Positions 51,226 through 60,177 of a stretch of DNA of 64,000 nt are shown here, piece by piece. Position 1 is the stretch's first letter. The number at the start of each line of letters is the position of its first letter. Source of the DNA: Halobellus captivus (GTDB taxonomy: Archaea; Halobacteriota; Halobacteria; Halobacteriales; Haloferacaceae); contig NZ_RDQE01000004.1 of assembly GCF_003697845.1 (NCBI RefSeq), positions 62,001 to 126,000 on the forward strand. The letters are read 5' to 3'. A program made the position numbers and the translations under genes. The notes beneath the pieces were generated by a model. It saw only the letters and a list, made by a program, of their open reading frames with translations, was not told the DNA's origin and ran no database searches.

Positions 51226-52190
51226 CGGACGGAAGCGTCGGCGTGAAACGCTGGATCCTGTTGTACGGGAACCGAGTCCTCGTCGCCGCCGCGGCGACCG
51301 TCGTGGTGTTCGTCTCGTTCGTGGCGATCGTGTCCCGGCTCTCGCCGCCCTTCGTCGAAGGACTCGGAACGGGGGACCCCATCGATACGCTGTTCGGGAC
51401 GATGATCACGGTCGTCGTGACCGGCACGACGCTCGTCGTCACCATCGGCCAGCTCGTGCTCACCCAGGAGAACGGTCCACTTGGCGACCAACGAGACCGA
51501 ATGAGCAACTCGATGGACGTCCGGAAGTCCATGACCGATCTCGGCGGTTCCCCGCCGTCGACCGATCCCGCGACCTTCCTCGACGACCTCGTCGGGGTCG
51601 CGGCCGATCGAGCCGAGACGCTCGACGAGTCGATCGTCGGATCCGGGAACGATCCGCTCGGGGACGCGGTCGGGGAGCTCGCTGAGGCGGTTCTCCGGAA
51701 CGCAGGGTCCGTGAGAGCGGACCTCTCCGGTGCGCGGTTCGGGTCGTTCGACGTCGTCTCCACCGTGCTCCGGTTCGATTACGGACGACTGCTCGCCCGG
51801 GTCGAGCGGGTCCGGGACGCACATGGAGGACGGCTCTCCGACCGGGAGCGCGAACTCCTCCGGGAGCTGGAGGACGCGCTGTCGCTCTTCGGTTCGGCGC
51901 GAGAACATATCAAAACGTTGTACTTCCAGTGGGCACTCATCGACCTCTCCCGGCAGATCCTCTACGCGGCCGTCCCCGCCCTGATCGTCGCGGGCGTCAC
52001 CCTCTCCGTCGTCGAACCGGCGACGTTTCCGGGGCGGACGCTCGGGATCGGGAACGTCACTCTCGTCGTCGGAGCCGCGTTCGCGGTGACGCTCTCCCCC
52101 TTCATGCTGTTCGTCTCGTACGTCCTCCGGGTTCTCACGGTCGCGAAGCGGACGCTCGCCATCGAACCGCTGGTGTTGTCCCGGGAGTGA
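51222..52190 (+). CDS. Four-helix haloarchaeal membrane protein
   Basis: 322 residues from a GTG start. Helices at about 17-40, 57-80, 247-265 and 275-303. The segment after helix 2 (TLVVTIGQLVLTQENGPLGDQRDRMSNSMDVRKSM) is characteristic of a conserved haloarchaeal membrane family that I recognise but that has no known function. A long cytoplasmic helical region (about 100-235) lies between the two pairs. Coupled to the 36-codon ORF upstream. Confidence 0.72.
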   Translation: MTDGSVGVKRWILLYGNRVLVAAAATVVVFVSFVAIVSRLSPPFVEGLGTGDPIDTLFGTMITVVVTGTTLVVTIGQLVLTQENGPLGDQRDRMSNSMDVRKSMTDLGGSPPSTDPATFLDDLVGVAADRAETLDESIVGSGNDPLGDAVGELAEAVLRNAGSVRADLSGARFGSFDVVSTVLRFDYGRLLARVERVRDAHGGRLSDRERELLRELEDALSLFGSAREHIKTLYFQWALIDLSRQILYAAVPALIVAGVTLSVVEPATFPGRTLGIGNVTLVVGAAFAVTLSPFMLFVSYVLRVLTVAKRTLAIEPLVLSRE

Positions 52191-52274
52191 TCCCGGTCGG
52201 CTCCGCGCGATCCGCTCCTCGGGGAGTGGCCCGAATGCCGACGTTTTATATCCTGGCTGATCGTGACCTCGGAT

Positions 52275-52406
52275 ATGAGCATCGGGAAGATCCTCAGCGG
52301 GGAAGAACTCACTATGCGGCGTGCGGGGATCATCATGGTCGCCTGGATCGCGTTCGTCTGCATCGTTTCGATCCTCCTCCTCCTCTTTACGGCCTTCAGA
52401 GTCTGA
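52275..52406 (+). CDS. Small single-span membrane protein (43 aa)
   Basis: SIGKILSGEELTMRRAGIIM then VAWIAFVCIVSILLLLFTAF: one helix (about 17-40) behind a short amphipathic start. A TATA-like TTTATAT (52245-52251) precedes the ATG by 24-30 bases. Unconnected to the neighbours. Function unknown. Confidence 0.65.
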   Translation: MSIGKILSGEELTMRRAGIIMVAWIAFVCIVSILLLLFTAFRV

Positions 52407-52499
52407 AACGTCGGACCGCTCCCTCCACGTTCTCATCCGACTCCGTGCCGGCGATCGCCGGGACGCGGTCTATTTGTGTCTCGCGCCCGTAACATTCCC

Positions 52500-53255
52500 A
52501 TGAGCACCGGATCGGCGGCGTCGCTTCACACCGCCCCGCGATCGACCGTTTTTCAGGACCAGGGAGCGTTCAGAACCCGATTCAACTTCCCCGGCCGGCT
52601 CCGTCCCGACCACGAGGACCACGGGTACGGTCCGCTCTCGACCGTCGTCGAATCGTTCATGGACCCCGGCACGCTGATCCCGATGCACCAGCACCGGAAC
52701 GAGGAGATCGTCTCGTGGGTGCCCGCGGGCGTGATGCGTCACGACGACCGCGGGGGAAACGAGCTCGTCACCGACGCCGACCACCTCATGGTCATGAACG
52801 CCGGCGAGGGGTTCTGGCACGAGGAGCGCACCCTCGCGGACGACCCGCCCCTGCGCATGCTTCAGATCTTCGTCCGGCCGCGAGAACTCGACCTCGCCTC
52901 GGGGATCCAGCACGAACCGCTCCCGGAGCCGGTCGCGGGCGAGTGGCGACACCTGTTCGGTCCCGAGGGCTCCGACGCCCCGCTGTCGGTTCGAAACCGG
53001 GTCCACCTCCACGACGTCCGACTCGAGGCGGGTCAACGCATCGAGCTCCCCGCAGAGGACGGCTGGGACACGTACTTCTACGTGTTCGACGGGACCGTCT
53101 CCGGCGGCGGCGAGACCCTCGAAGCGACCGAGAGCGGACTGCTCGTCGGCGACGGAGCCGAGCTCACGCTGGCGGCCGACGACGACGCGACCCTGGTCGC
53201 GTTCCGCATCGACCCTGACGCGCCGGTCACCCGGCAGGGCACGATCGGGCGGTAA
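52500..53255 (+). CDS. Pirin-family cupin protein
   Basis: 251 residues. N-terminal cupin with DPGTLIPMHQHRNEEIVSWVPAGVMRHDD (metal-ligand His) and AGEGFWHEERT, then a C-terminal cupin half lacking ligands, as in pirins. Some members are quercetin 2,3-dioxygenases, others redox-sensing cofactors. ATG at 52500; CTATTTG near 52471 fits a leaderless promoter. An eight-codon upstream start is possible. Confidence 0.85.
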   Translation: MSTGSAASLHTAPRSTVFQDQGAFRTRFNFPGRLRPDHEDHGYGPLSTVVESFMDPGTLIPMHQHRNEEIVSWVPAGVMRHDDRGGNELVTDADHLMVMNAGEGFWHEERTLADDPPLRMLQIFVRPRELDLASGIQHEPLPEPVAGEWRHLFGPEGSDAPLSVRNRVHLHDVRLEAGQRIELPAEDGWDTYFYVFDGTVSGGGETLEATESGLLVGDGAELTLAADDDATLVAFRIDPDAPVTRQGTIGR

Positions 53256-53289
53256 GCGCCGGAGGAGTGTGGGCTCGTCGCTGCGGGAT

Positions 53290-53490
53290 TTATCTCTCGG
53301 CGCGCCCGTTGAACAGGATCATCGCGACGCCGAAGGCGACTCCGCCGAACGCCCCAGTGACGATCGCGTCCGCCAACCGCCCGCCGGCGACGGCGAACTC
53401 GACGACGCTGGCGACGCCGACCCAGACGACGACGTTCGTGAGGAGGTAGCGTAGCGGTTCGGTCGGTTCGAGGCTGAGGAGTCGGCTCAT
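53290..53490 (-). CDS. Small two-helix membrane protein (66 aa)
   Basis: TEPLRYLLTNVVVWVGVASVVEFA and ADAIVTGAFGGVAFGVAMILF form two membrane helices joined by a short basic loop. The ATG (53488-53490) overlaps the TGA of the DUF5804 gene (ATGA), so the pair is translationally coupled. Function unknown, perhaps paired with the DUF5804 protein. Confidence 0.7.
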   Translation of the reverse strand: MSRLLSLEPTEPLRYLLTNVVVWVGVASVVEFAVAGGRLADAIVTGAFGGVAFGVAMILFNGRAER

Positions 53491-53939
53491 CCGGAGAACT
53501 CCGTGTCGCTCACCCGGACCACGAGCGTCTCCTCGACGTCGCGGAGGTCGTACTCGGGGACCTCTCCCTGCGTCCGTCGCACGAAGAGCGGCTCGACCGG
53601 CTCGCCGTCGACGAGCCCGAACACCTTCAGCCGCTGGTCGGTCTCCTCGGGCGGCACCTCGCCGTCACGGACCTCGCGTGCGAGGTCGCGCGAGAGCCAC
53701 TCGGTTCGGGAGACGGACGGCTCGAGGACGATCGCCTCGGCGACGAACCGGACGAGGTACCAGTCGAGGTCGTTGAGCAGCGACACCGCCGCACCGAGAC
53801 TCACGGTGTCGACGGCGACGCTGTTCGTGAACGGCTCGACGATCTCGTAGGTCGCGAGCGCCTCCCGCGCCGTCTCGCGGGACAACAGCTCGTAACTCAG
53901 GCTCACGTCGGATTCCCCGAGGAGACACACCCGCGTCAC
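53487..53939 (-). CDS. DUF5804-family protein
   Basis: 150 residues from a GTG at 53937-53939: TRVCLLGESDVSLSYELLSRETAREALATYE, DTVSLGAAVSLLNDLDWYLVRFVAEA, SVSRTEWLSRDLA, and PEYDLRDVEETLVVRV. This matches the haloarchaeal DUF5804 group as I remember it. Soluble alpha/beta protein of unknown function. An in-frame ATG 17 codons upstream exists, but the residues it would add do not look like the family. Confidence 0.75.
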   Translation of the reverse strand: MTRVCLLGESDVSLSYELLSRETAREALATYEIVEPFTNSVAVDTVSLGAAVSLLNDLDWYLVRFVAEAIVLEPSVSRTEWLSRDLAREVRDGEVPPEETDQRLKVFGLVDGEPVEPLFVRRTQGEVPEYDLRDVEETLVVRVSDTEFSG

Positions 53940-54022
53940 GTTCGATGGCTCGCGGGGGCGTCCCAAATCGGTTGCGGTCGCCCGGCACAAGCGATTTATA
54001 GCTCTCCTCGAATTCTGGAGCC

Positions 54023-55099
54023 GTGTCGTCCCCGTTAGCGCGGATCCGACCGCAACACGCCGTCTACGGGCTGGGGCTGTTCTGCTTCGGACTCGGGACC
54101 GTTCACGCGCTCACGGAGGGCGAGGGGTTCGGGTCGGTCCTCGAGGGGTTCGTGATCAACTCGATCTCCGCCGTCGTTCTCGTCACCGGGTACGAGTTCC
54201 CGGACCGCCCGATATCCGGTGCCGGGAAGTGGCGGGCGGTGCGGCTGGGGTTCGGGGTGGCGGGAGCGTTCGCGCTGTTGGCGCTCGCCGTCTGGACCAT
54301 CTGGGCGGTGGAGGGCGACCCGACCGAGTTCTCCTTTCTCCTCTCGTTCGCGACCGCCCTCGGTGCGATGGTCGGCGTCCGGGGCGGGATCCACGCGGTC
54401 GAGGCCGACGAGCGGCTCGAGGAGGCCGAGGACCTGAACAAACTGTTGACGATCAACCAGCGCGTCCTCCGACACAACCTCCGAAACGAGCTCTCGATCG
54501 CGCTCGGACACCTGGACAACGTCAAGGCCGCTGAACCCGGAGCGGACACGAGGGAGGACGTTCGAGTCATCCGGAAACACCTCGAGAGGCTGCTCGAGAC
54601 GACCGATCGAACGCGGGAGATCGTGACGATATGGAACGCGGACCGGACCGCCGACCATCGGCTCACGGCGATGGTCGACGAACGGATCGCACGGGTTCGA
54701 CGGAGGCATCCGGGCGTCGAGATCTCGACGCGGTTCGAGGCCGATCCCCGCGTCCGGTCACACCCCGGCCTTCCGGCGGCGGTCGAGGAGGCGCTGACGA
54801 ACGCGATAGAGCACACGCCCCCCGACACGTCGGTCACGGTCACCGTCCGGACGGACCCGAACGGCTCGGCGGTCCTGGAGATCGCCGACACGGGAGAGGG
54901 GATCCCGCGATACGACGTCGACGCGATCGAGAGTCCGGTCGAGACGCCGCTCGTTCACACGCAGGGACTCGGCCTCTGGATACTCTACTGGACGCTCGAG
55001 ACGTCCGACGGAACCCTTGAACTGGTCGAAAACGAGCCCACCGGAACGATCGTCAGGATGACGTTTCCGGCGGTCAGGGAGCACGCGTCAGGGATGTGA
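54023..55099 (+). CDS. Membrane sensor histidine kinase
   Basis: 358 residues from a GTG. Three to four N-terminal helices (about 11-29, 40-57, 76-96 and 104-123), H-box VLRHNLRNELSIALGHLDN with H151, N-box EALTNAIEHTPPDT, G1 DTGEGIPR and G2 HTQGLGLWI. No PAS or GAF domain, so the membrane region is the sensor. No response regulator is adjacent, as is common for haloarchaeal orphan kinases. TTTATA at 53995-54000 gives a leaderless promoter. Confidence 0.88.
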   Translation: MSSPLARIRPQHAVYGLGLFCFGLGTVHALTEGEGFGSVLEGFVINSISAVVLVTGYEFPDRPISGAGKWRAVRLGFGVAGAFALLALAVWTIWAVEGDPTEFSFLLSFATALGAMVGVRGGIHAVEADERLEEAEDLNKLLTINQRVLRHNLRNELSIALGHLDNVKAAEPGADTREDVRVIRKHLERLLETTDRTREIVTIWNADRTADHRLTAMVDERIARVRRRHPGVEISTRFEADPRVRSHPGLPAAVEEALTNAIEHTPPDTSVTVTVRTDPNGSAVLEIADTGEGIPRYDVDAIESPVETPLVHTQGLGLWILYWTLETSDGTLELVENEPTGTIVRMTFPAVREHASGM

Positions 55100-55154
55100 C
55101 GGAGCGAGGATCGGGTCACGGGAGATCGCGAGGGAGCGAGGATCGAACCGGAAC

Positions 55155-56357
55155 TCAGAACGTCGAGACGTCGCCGTCGATGACCCGGCGAGTTACGCCC
55201 GTCACGTCGGCGAGTTCGTCGTCGACGATGGCGACGACCTCGTCTTCGATCGCCGACAGCTCGACGTCGTCCTCGGTGACGATCTGCGCGTCGGCGACGT
55301 GGGGCTCGTCGATCGGCCGACCGATCTGCGAGAGAAGCCGGACCTGGAGGTCGCGGATCCCGTCGACTTCGTCGGTCACCGTCTCGGCGACGTGCGTCGA
55401 CAGCAGGTTGTAGATCTTCCCGATGTGGTTGACGGGGTTCTTTCCGGAGGTTGCCTCCATCGACATCGGGCGGTTGGGTGTGATGAGCCCGTTCGCGCGG
55501 TTTCCTCGCCCGACCGAGCCGTCGTCGCCCTGCTCGGCGGAGGTACCGGTGACGGTGAGGTAGATCGACCCCTCCTCGTAGTCGTCGGCCGTGTTGACGT
55601 CGACGTTGATGTCGCGGTCGGTGTGACTCTCGGCGAGGTCGGTCACGAACTCGCGGACGTTCCCCACGGCGTCGTCGTACTCCTCGAGGTCGGCGATGTA
55701 GGCGTCCACCATCGCGGCCGCGACCGTGATGTCGATGCGATCGCCCTCGCGTTTGCCCATCACCTTCACGTCGGGGCCGAGTTCGGGGTGGTCGGCGTAG
55801 TAGGTCGTGTTGAGCTCGCGTTCGGTCTCGCGGACGATCGTCTCCGTCTCGGTCAACGGCGCGTGGCCGACGCCGAAGGAGGTGTCGTTGGCCATCGGGA
55901 CCTCCTGGGTCTCCTCGCCGAAGACGTCCTGGAGGTCGCCGGAGCCCTCGCCGAGCCTGACGTCGACGACGATGTCCGTGCCGTACTCGAGCTCGGGAAG
56001 CGCCTCGCCGAGGTACTCGCGGGCGGCCGCGAGCGCGGTGGAGTCGACCGGGAGCTGTCGGCCCTCGTACTCCTTCGTGGCGCGGCCGACGATCAGGACG
56101 TAGATCGGCTCGACGACCTCGCCGCCGCCGAAGGCGGGGGCGGCTCGTCCCGCGACGAGCTGCGTCTCGTCGGTGTTGTAGTGGAGGACCTTCCCGACGC
56201 GGTCGAGGTAGAGCTGCGAGAGCGCTCGCGAGACCGACTCCGCGAGACCGTCACAGATCGAGTCCGGGTGTCCGATACCCTTCCGCTCGACGATCTCGAC
56301 CTCCTGGTCCTCGACCGCCCGTCGGTCGAGGCGGCTGACTTGGATGTTCCGGCTCAT
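55155..56357 (-). CDS. mat: Archaeal-type S-adenosylmethionine synthetase
   Basis: 400 residues from the ATG 56355-56357. [17 protein letters not shown] with the catalytic His, [60 protein letters not shown] and [14 protein letters not shown] motifs: the archaeal MAT class (distinct from bacterial MetK). Makes SAM from methionine and ATP. GTATAAC (56384-56390, minus strand reads GTTATAC) gives a leaderless start at this ATG; the in-frame GTG two codons upstream is less favoured. Confidence 0.96.
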   Translation of the reverse strand: MSRNIQVSRLDRRAVEDQEVEIVERKGIGHPDSICDGLAESVSRALSQLYLDRVGKVLHYNTDETQLVAGRAAPAFGGGEVVEPIYVLIVGRATKEYEGRQLPVDSTALAAAREYLGEALPELEYGTDIVVDVRLGEGSGDLQDVFGEETQEVPMANDTSFGVGHAPLTETETIVRETERELNTTYYADHPELGPDVKVMGKREGDRIDITVAAAMVDAYIADLEEYDDAVGNVREFVTDLAESHTDRDINVDVNTADDYEEGSIYLTVTGTSAEQGDDGSVGRGNRANGLITPNRPMSMEATSGKNPVNHIGKIYNLLSTHVAETVTDEVDGIRDLQVRLLSQIGRPIDEPHVADAQIVTEDDVELSAIEDEVVAIVDDELADVTGVTRRVIDGDVSTF

Positions 56358-56456
56358 GCCCACACCGTCGTTTCCCGGCAGCAGTATAACTTGCGGAAAC
56401 CACTCGAACTCGAATAATGTTCTATAGTAATCCGAACGTCGCCCTTCGAAACCCGG

Positions 56457-57578
56457 CTATCGGACGGCCTCGTACGCGTCCGCCATCACCGAGATCGCCT
56501 CGCGGAGGTCCTCCTCGTCGGTCGCGTAGGAGATCCGCGCATGCCCCCGCCCGCCCTCCCCGAACGCCTCGCCGGGGACGACGATCACGTCGCGGTCGAG
56601 ACACTCCTCGACGAACCCCTCCGGGACCCGCGGCATCGCGTAGAACGCCCCCTGCGGAACCGGACACTCGATGCCGGCGTCGGCGAACCCCTCGAGCAGG
56701 ACATCCCGGCGACGCTCGAAGGAGTCCGTCATCTCCTCGACCACGTCGCGGTCGCCGCGTAGCGCGGCCTCCGCCGCGTACTGGGCGGGTGCCGAGGCGC
56801 ACGCCTGCGCGTACTGGTGGACCCGAACCATCCGGTCGATCCGCTCCTCGGAGCCGTACACCCATCCCAGCCGCCAGCCGGTCATCGAGAACAGCTTCGA
56901 GGCGGAGTTGACGACGACGACGCTGTCGGTCTCGGCGAACTCCATCGGCGAGTAGTGCTCCCCGTCGAAGACGGTGTACTCGTACACCTCGTCGGAGAGA
57001 CAGAGCACGTCGTGCTCGTCGGCGATCCGCGCGAACTCCCGAACGTCGGCCTCGGAGGAGACGGCCCCGGTCGGGTTGCCGGGCGAGTTGACGACGAACG
57101 CGGCGGTGTCGTCGGTGATCGCAGCCTCGACCGCGGCGGGGTCGAGCGTGAGGTCCTCCCGGAGGGACACCGGGACCGGCTCCCCGCCCGCCAGCTTCGT
57201 CAGCGCGTCGTACGAGACGAACCCCGGATCCGGGATGATCACCTCGTCACCGGCGCTCACGTGCGCTTCGAGGGCGATATGGAGCGCCTCGCTGCCGCCC
57301 GCGGTGGCGATCACGTTCGCGGGGTCGAGGTCGATCCCCTGGTCCGCGCGGTGTTTCTCGGCTATCGCCTCGCGGAGCGGGGCGATCCCCTTGTTCCCGG
57401 TGTAGGCGTCCGCCTTCCCCGCCTCGATGGCGTCGACCGCCGCCCGCCGGGCGTGCTCGGGCGTCGGGAAGTCCGGCTGGCCGATCCCCAGGTTGATCGC
57501 GTCGTCGCCGGCCGCCTCGAACACCTCGCGGATCCCGCTTATCGAGACCCGCTCGACCCTGTCGGAGAACTTCGGCAT
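56457..57578 (-). CDS. Class I/II PLP-dependent aminotransferase (aspartate-type)
   Basis: 373 residues from the ATG 57576-57578. NLGIGQPDFPTP, NSPGNPTGAV, SDEVYEYTVF, and PLP lysine K228 in NSASKLFSMTGWRLGWV. Resembles aspartate or methionine-utilising aminotransferases; a role in converting ketomethylthiobutyrate to methionine would fit the SAM neighbours but is unproven. Related to but clearly different from the enzyme at 22713. Upstream in-frame extension with AAHVTRT is rejected. Confidence 0.9.
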   Translation of the reverse strand: MPKFSDRVERVSISGIREVFEAAGDDAINLGIGQPDFPTPEHARRAAVDAIEAGKADAYTGNKGIAPLREAIAEKHRADQGIDLDPANVIATAGGSEALHIALEAHVSAGDEVIIPDPGFVSYDALTKLAGGEPVPVSLREDLTLDPAAVEAAITDDTAAFVVNSPGNPTGAVSSEADVREFARIADEHDVLCLSDEVYEYTVFDGEHYSPMEFAETDSVVVVNSASKLFSMTGWRLGWVYGSEERIDRMVRVHQYAQACASAPAQYAAEAALRGDRDVVEEMTDSFERRRDVLLEGFADAGIECPVPQGAFYAMPRVPEGFVEECLDRDVIVVPGEAFGEGGRGHARISYATDEEDLREAISVMADAYEAVR

Positions 57579-57727
57579 GGCGGACCGAGGGTCCCGCCCG
57601 GAGTTAGTTCTTGTCACGTGGGCCGCGGCTGCCGGGTTCGTCGACCGCCGCCACCACCGGTTCTCGACCGCCGCCACCGGTCCTCGACCACCGACAGTTC
57701 CTTGCCTTCCGCTCGTGATCGGCTCCC

Positions 57728-59173
57728 ATGGACACGCTCGTCACCGACACGCTCCTGGTCACGATGGACCCGGACGCACCGGGCGCGACAGGCGACTTGG
57801 GGATCGTCAACGACGGCGCGGTCGGCTGGACCGACGGGGAGATCACCTACGTCGGCCCCGCGGACGGTGTCGATACCGGGGACGCGGAACGGAGCGTCGA
57901 CGGCGGCGGCTGCCTCACGCTCCCGGGGCTCGTGAACGCCCACGTCCACGGCCACCACACCGTGCTCCGGGGGGCCGCACAGGACGTCCCCGAGATAGAG
58001 TGGATGACCCGCTCGCTGGGGCCGATATCCGCACACGCGACGTCCGAGGACGGGGTCGTCGGCGCGGAGCTCACCGCCATCGAGGCGCTCGCGTCCGGCA
58101 CGACGACGATCGGCGAGTACGCCGCCGGCGTCGGCGAACTCGTGAGGGAGGTGTACCGCCCGCTGGGGCTCCGGGTCGTCGCCACCGAGACGATAAACGA
58201 GGTCCCCGAGGACCGCTCGGACGTCGGCCCCGACGAGCCCTATCCGTTCGACCGCGACGGGGGCGAAGCCGGGATGGCGCGCGCGGACGACCTCGTCTCC
58301 GAGTTCGACGACGATCCGCTCGTCGAGCCGGCGTACGGTCCGCAGGCGCTCGACATGGTCTCCCTCGACCTGCTCGAGACGATCACGGAACGAGCCCGGA
58401 CGGAGGACCGAACCGTCCACATGCACGTCGCACAGGGCGACCGGGAGCGGAGACAGATCGCCGCCCGGTACGGCGAGGGTGAGACGACGGTCGGTGTCCT
58501 CGACCGCGAGGGCCTCCTCGGCGACCACCTGCTCGCGGCCCACCTCCACGGCGCGACCCCCGAGGAGCGCGGGCGGCTCGCCGACGCCGGCGTCCGGATG
58601 GTCGGCTGTCCCTCCTCGATCACCGCCATCGACGGGATCGTTCCGCCAGTCGTCGAGTACCTCGAACACGGGGGGTGCGTGGGGATCGGCACCGACCAGG
58701 CGCCCGGCCCCGGCGGCCACGACGCGCTCCGCGAGGCGCGCACGACGGCGATGCTCGCGAAGGCCGACCGGACCGATCCGACCGCACTCGACGCCAGCGG
58801 CGTCCTCGAACTGCTGACCGTCGGCGGCGCCCGAGCGCTCGGGATCGAGGATCGGGTGGGGTCGCTCTCGCCCGGAAAGCGGGCGGACGTGGTCGTCTGC
58901 GACCTGGATCGGCCGGGGATCGCTCCGACCGTCACGCAGCCGTTCCACACCGCGATCCCCAACCTCGTGTACGGCGGCGGCAGCGACGCCGTCAGGGACG
59001 TGTTCGTCGACGGCGTCCAGCTCGTCTCCGCGGGCGGGATCGTCGGCGTCGACGTCGACGCGGTCGTCGCGGAGGCGGTCGAGCGTGCCGAGCGAGTCTT
59101 CTCCGAGGCCGAGGCGGACTGGCGCGCCGCGGGGTCCGCGCTCGTCGACGCCGTCGACGAGGGGCGGCTCTGA
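57728..59173 (+). CDS. Amidohydrolase, SAH/MTA/5'-deoxyadenosine deaminase-like
   Basis: 481 residues. Metal ligands NAHVHGHH (H72, H74), VHMHVAQGD, AAHLHGAT and GTDQAPGPGG Asp; N- and C-terminal composite beta-sandwich with LPGLVN and SPGKRADVVV. The family (MtaD/DadD) deaminates S-adenosylhomocysteine, methylthioadenosine or 5'-deoxyadenosine, the by-products of SAM use. Located 1.4 kb from the SAM synthetase, so a salvage role is attractive. Could also act on other amidines such as guanine. Confidence 0.85.
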   Translation: MDTLVTDTLLVTMDPDAPGATGDLGIVNDGAVGWTDGEITYVGPADGVDTGDAERSVDGGGCLTLPGLVNAHVHGHHTVLRGAAQDVPEIEWMTRSLGPISAHATSEDGVVGAELTAIEALASGTTTIGEYAAGVGELVREVYRPLGLRVVATETINEVPEDRSDVGPDEPYPFDRDGGEAGMARADDLVSEFDDDPLVEPAYGPQALDMVSLDLLETITERARTEDRTVHMHVAQGDRERRQIAARYGEGETTVGVLDREGLLGDHLLAAHLHGATPEERGRLADAGVRMVGCPSSITAIDGIVPPVVEYLEHGGCVGIGTDQAPGPGGHDALREARTTAMLAKADRTDPTALDASGVLELLTVGGARALGIEDRVGSLSPGKRADVVVCDLDRPGIAPTVTQPFHTAIPNLVYGGGSDAVRDVFVDGVQLVSAGGIVGVDVDAVVAEAVERAERVFSEAEADWRAAGSALVDAVDEGRL

Positions 59174-59208
59174 AGGAGGGCCGATGTCGCGTTCGGGACG
59201 CTCCCGCC

Positions 59209-60084
59209 TCAGGGACGCCTGTCCCACACCGGCCGGTCGTCGACCCGCGCTCCACCGGCACCGGGTCCGCTCCCGGCGTCAGCCGCCTCGAACACCTCGC
59301 GTAGCGCCGGCAGGAACGCCTCGGCGTCGACGCGGTAGAGCGTCTCGTCGACGGCGCGGAGGCGGTAGTTCGGCCTACCGATCCCCATCGGAACCTTGAT
59401 CGACTCGATCAGCCCACGCTCCTCGAGCGCGCGCCGCGCCGCCGAGAACGTCTGTTTCGGCGCGATCCCCAGGTCGTCCGCCCACTCGCGCACGTCCGAG
59501 AAGAGATGGTCGTGACGGGCCGCCAGCGCGACGAGCAGTGTCCGGTCGTCGAGTGCCTCGGATCGGGCGAGCGCCGTCGGGTCCGCGCCGAGCGTCGAGA
59601 GGACGACGCCCAGGTCGTCGGCGAACCGGTCGTCGAGCGCCTCACGGGCGGCGGAAAGCAGGCGGCTCCGTGGCGGCATTCCGATCGATGCCGGCTCGCT
59701 CGCCTCGAAACGTGCCTCGACGGCCTCCGAGGCGGCGGCCGCGCGGTCCGGATCGACCTCGGTCAGGAGCGCTCGGTCGGTCTCGGGCCCCGCGACGGCG
59801 TCGATTCGTCCGGAGCTCGCGAACAGCGTCCGGTCCGGTCGCGCGCCAGTTCCGGTTCGAAACGCGATCGCTCCCCGCGCGCAGGCCTCGGCCGCGGCGG
59901 TTCCGAGCACGAACGCGCGACCGAGCTCGTCGACGACCCCCGGCGAACACGCCACCCGCCAGCGGCCCTCCCCGTCCTCGTGGCGAGCCGAGAGCACCGC
60001 GGAGAGTAACTCGACGTCGACGCCGACGGCGACCACGTCCGCTCGTCCCTCGAGGGCGGCCTCGGCGTCGGCGACGATCGACAT
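59209..60084 (-). CDS. TbsP/DUF5821-like haloarchaeal transcriptional regulator
   Basis: 291 residues. An N-terminal alpha/beta region (about 1-125) of the sort that precedes the HTH in TbsP, then LLVALAARHDHLFSDVREWADDLGIAPKQTFSAARRALEERGLIE and KVPMGIGRPNYRLRAV, which match the C-terminal winged helix of TbsP (described with TrmB as a regulator of sugar metabolism in Haloferax). It is a paralogue or orthologue; the target is unknown. No sugar gene nearby. Confidence 0.75.
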   Translation of the reverse strand: MSIVADAEAALEGRADVVAVGVDVELLSAVLSARHEDGEGRWRVACSPGVVDELGRAFVLGTAAAEACARGAIAFRTGTGARPDRTLFASSGRIDAVAGPETDRALLTEVDPDRAAAASEAVEARFEASEPASIGMPPRSRLLSAAREALDDRFADDLGVVLSTLGADPTALARSEALDDRTLLVALAARHDHLFSDVREWADDLGIAPKQTFSAARRALEERGLIESIKVPMGIGRPNYRLRAVDETLYRVDAEAFLPALREVFEAADAGSGPGAGGARVDDRPVWDRRP

Positions 60085-60177
60085 ACCTCTCCTGGCGGTC
60101 GCGGCGGAAAGAAGGTTCCCCCGAGGATCGGCGACGAAGGGAAACGAGAGGACGAGGTCGGCAACGGCCGACGACGG

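Noticed and set aside
52470-53036. 188-codon minus-strand frame opposite pirin
   Set aside because: Pirin metal-ligand motifs lie on the plus strand; the antisense frame is Val/Arg-rich.
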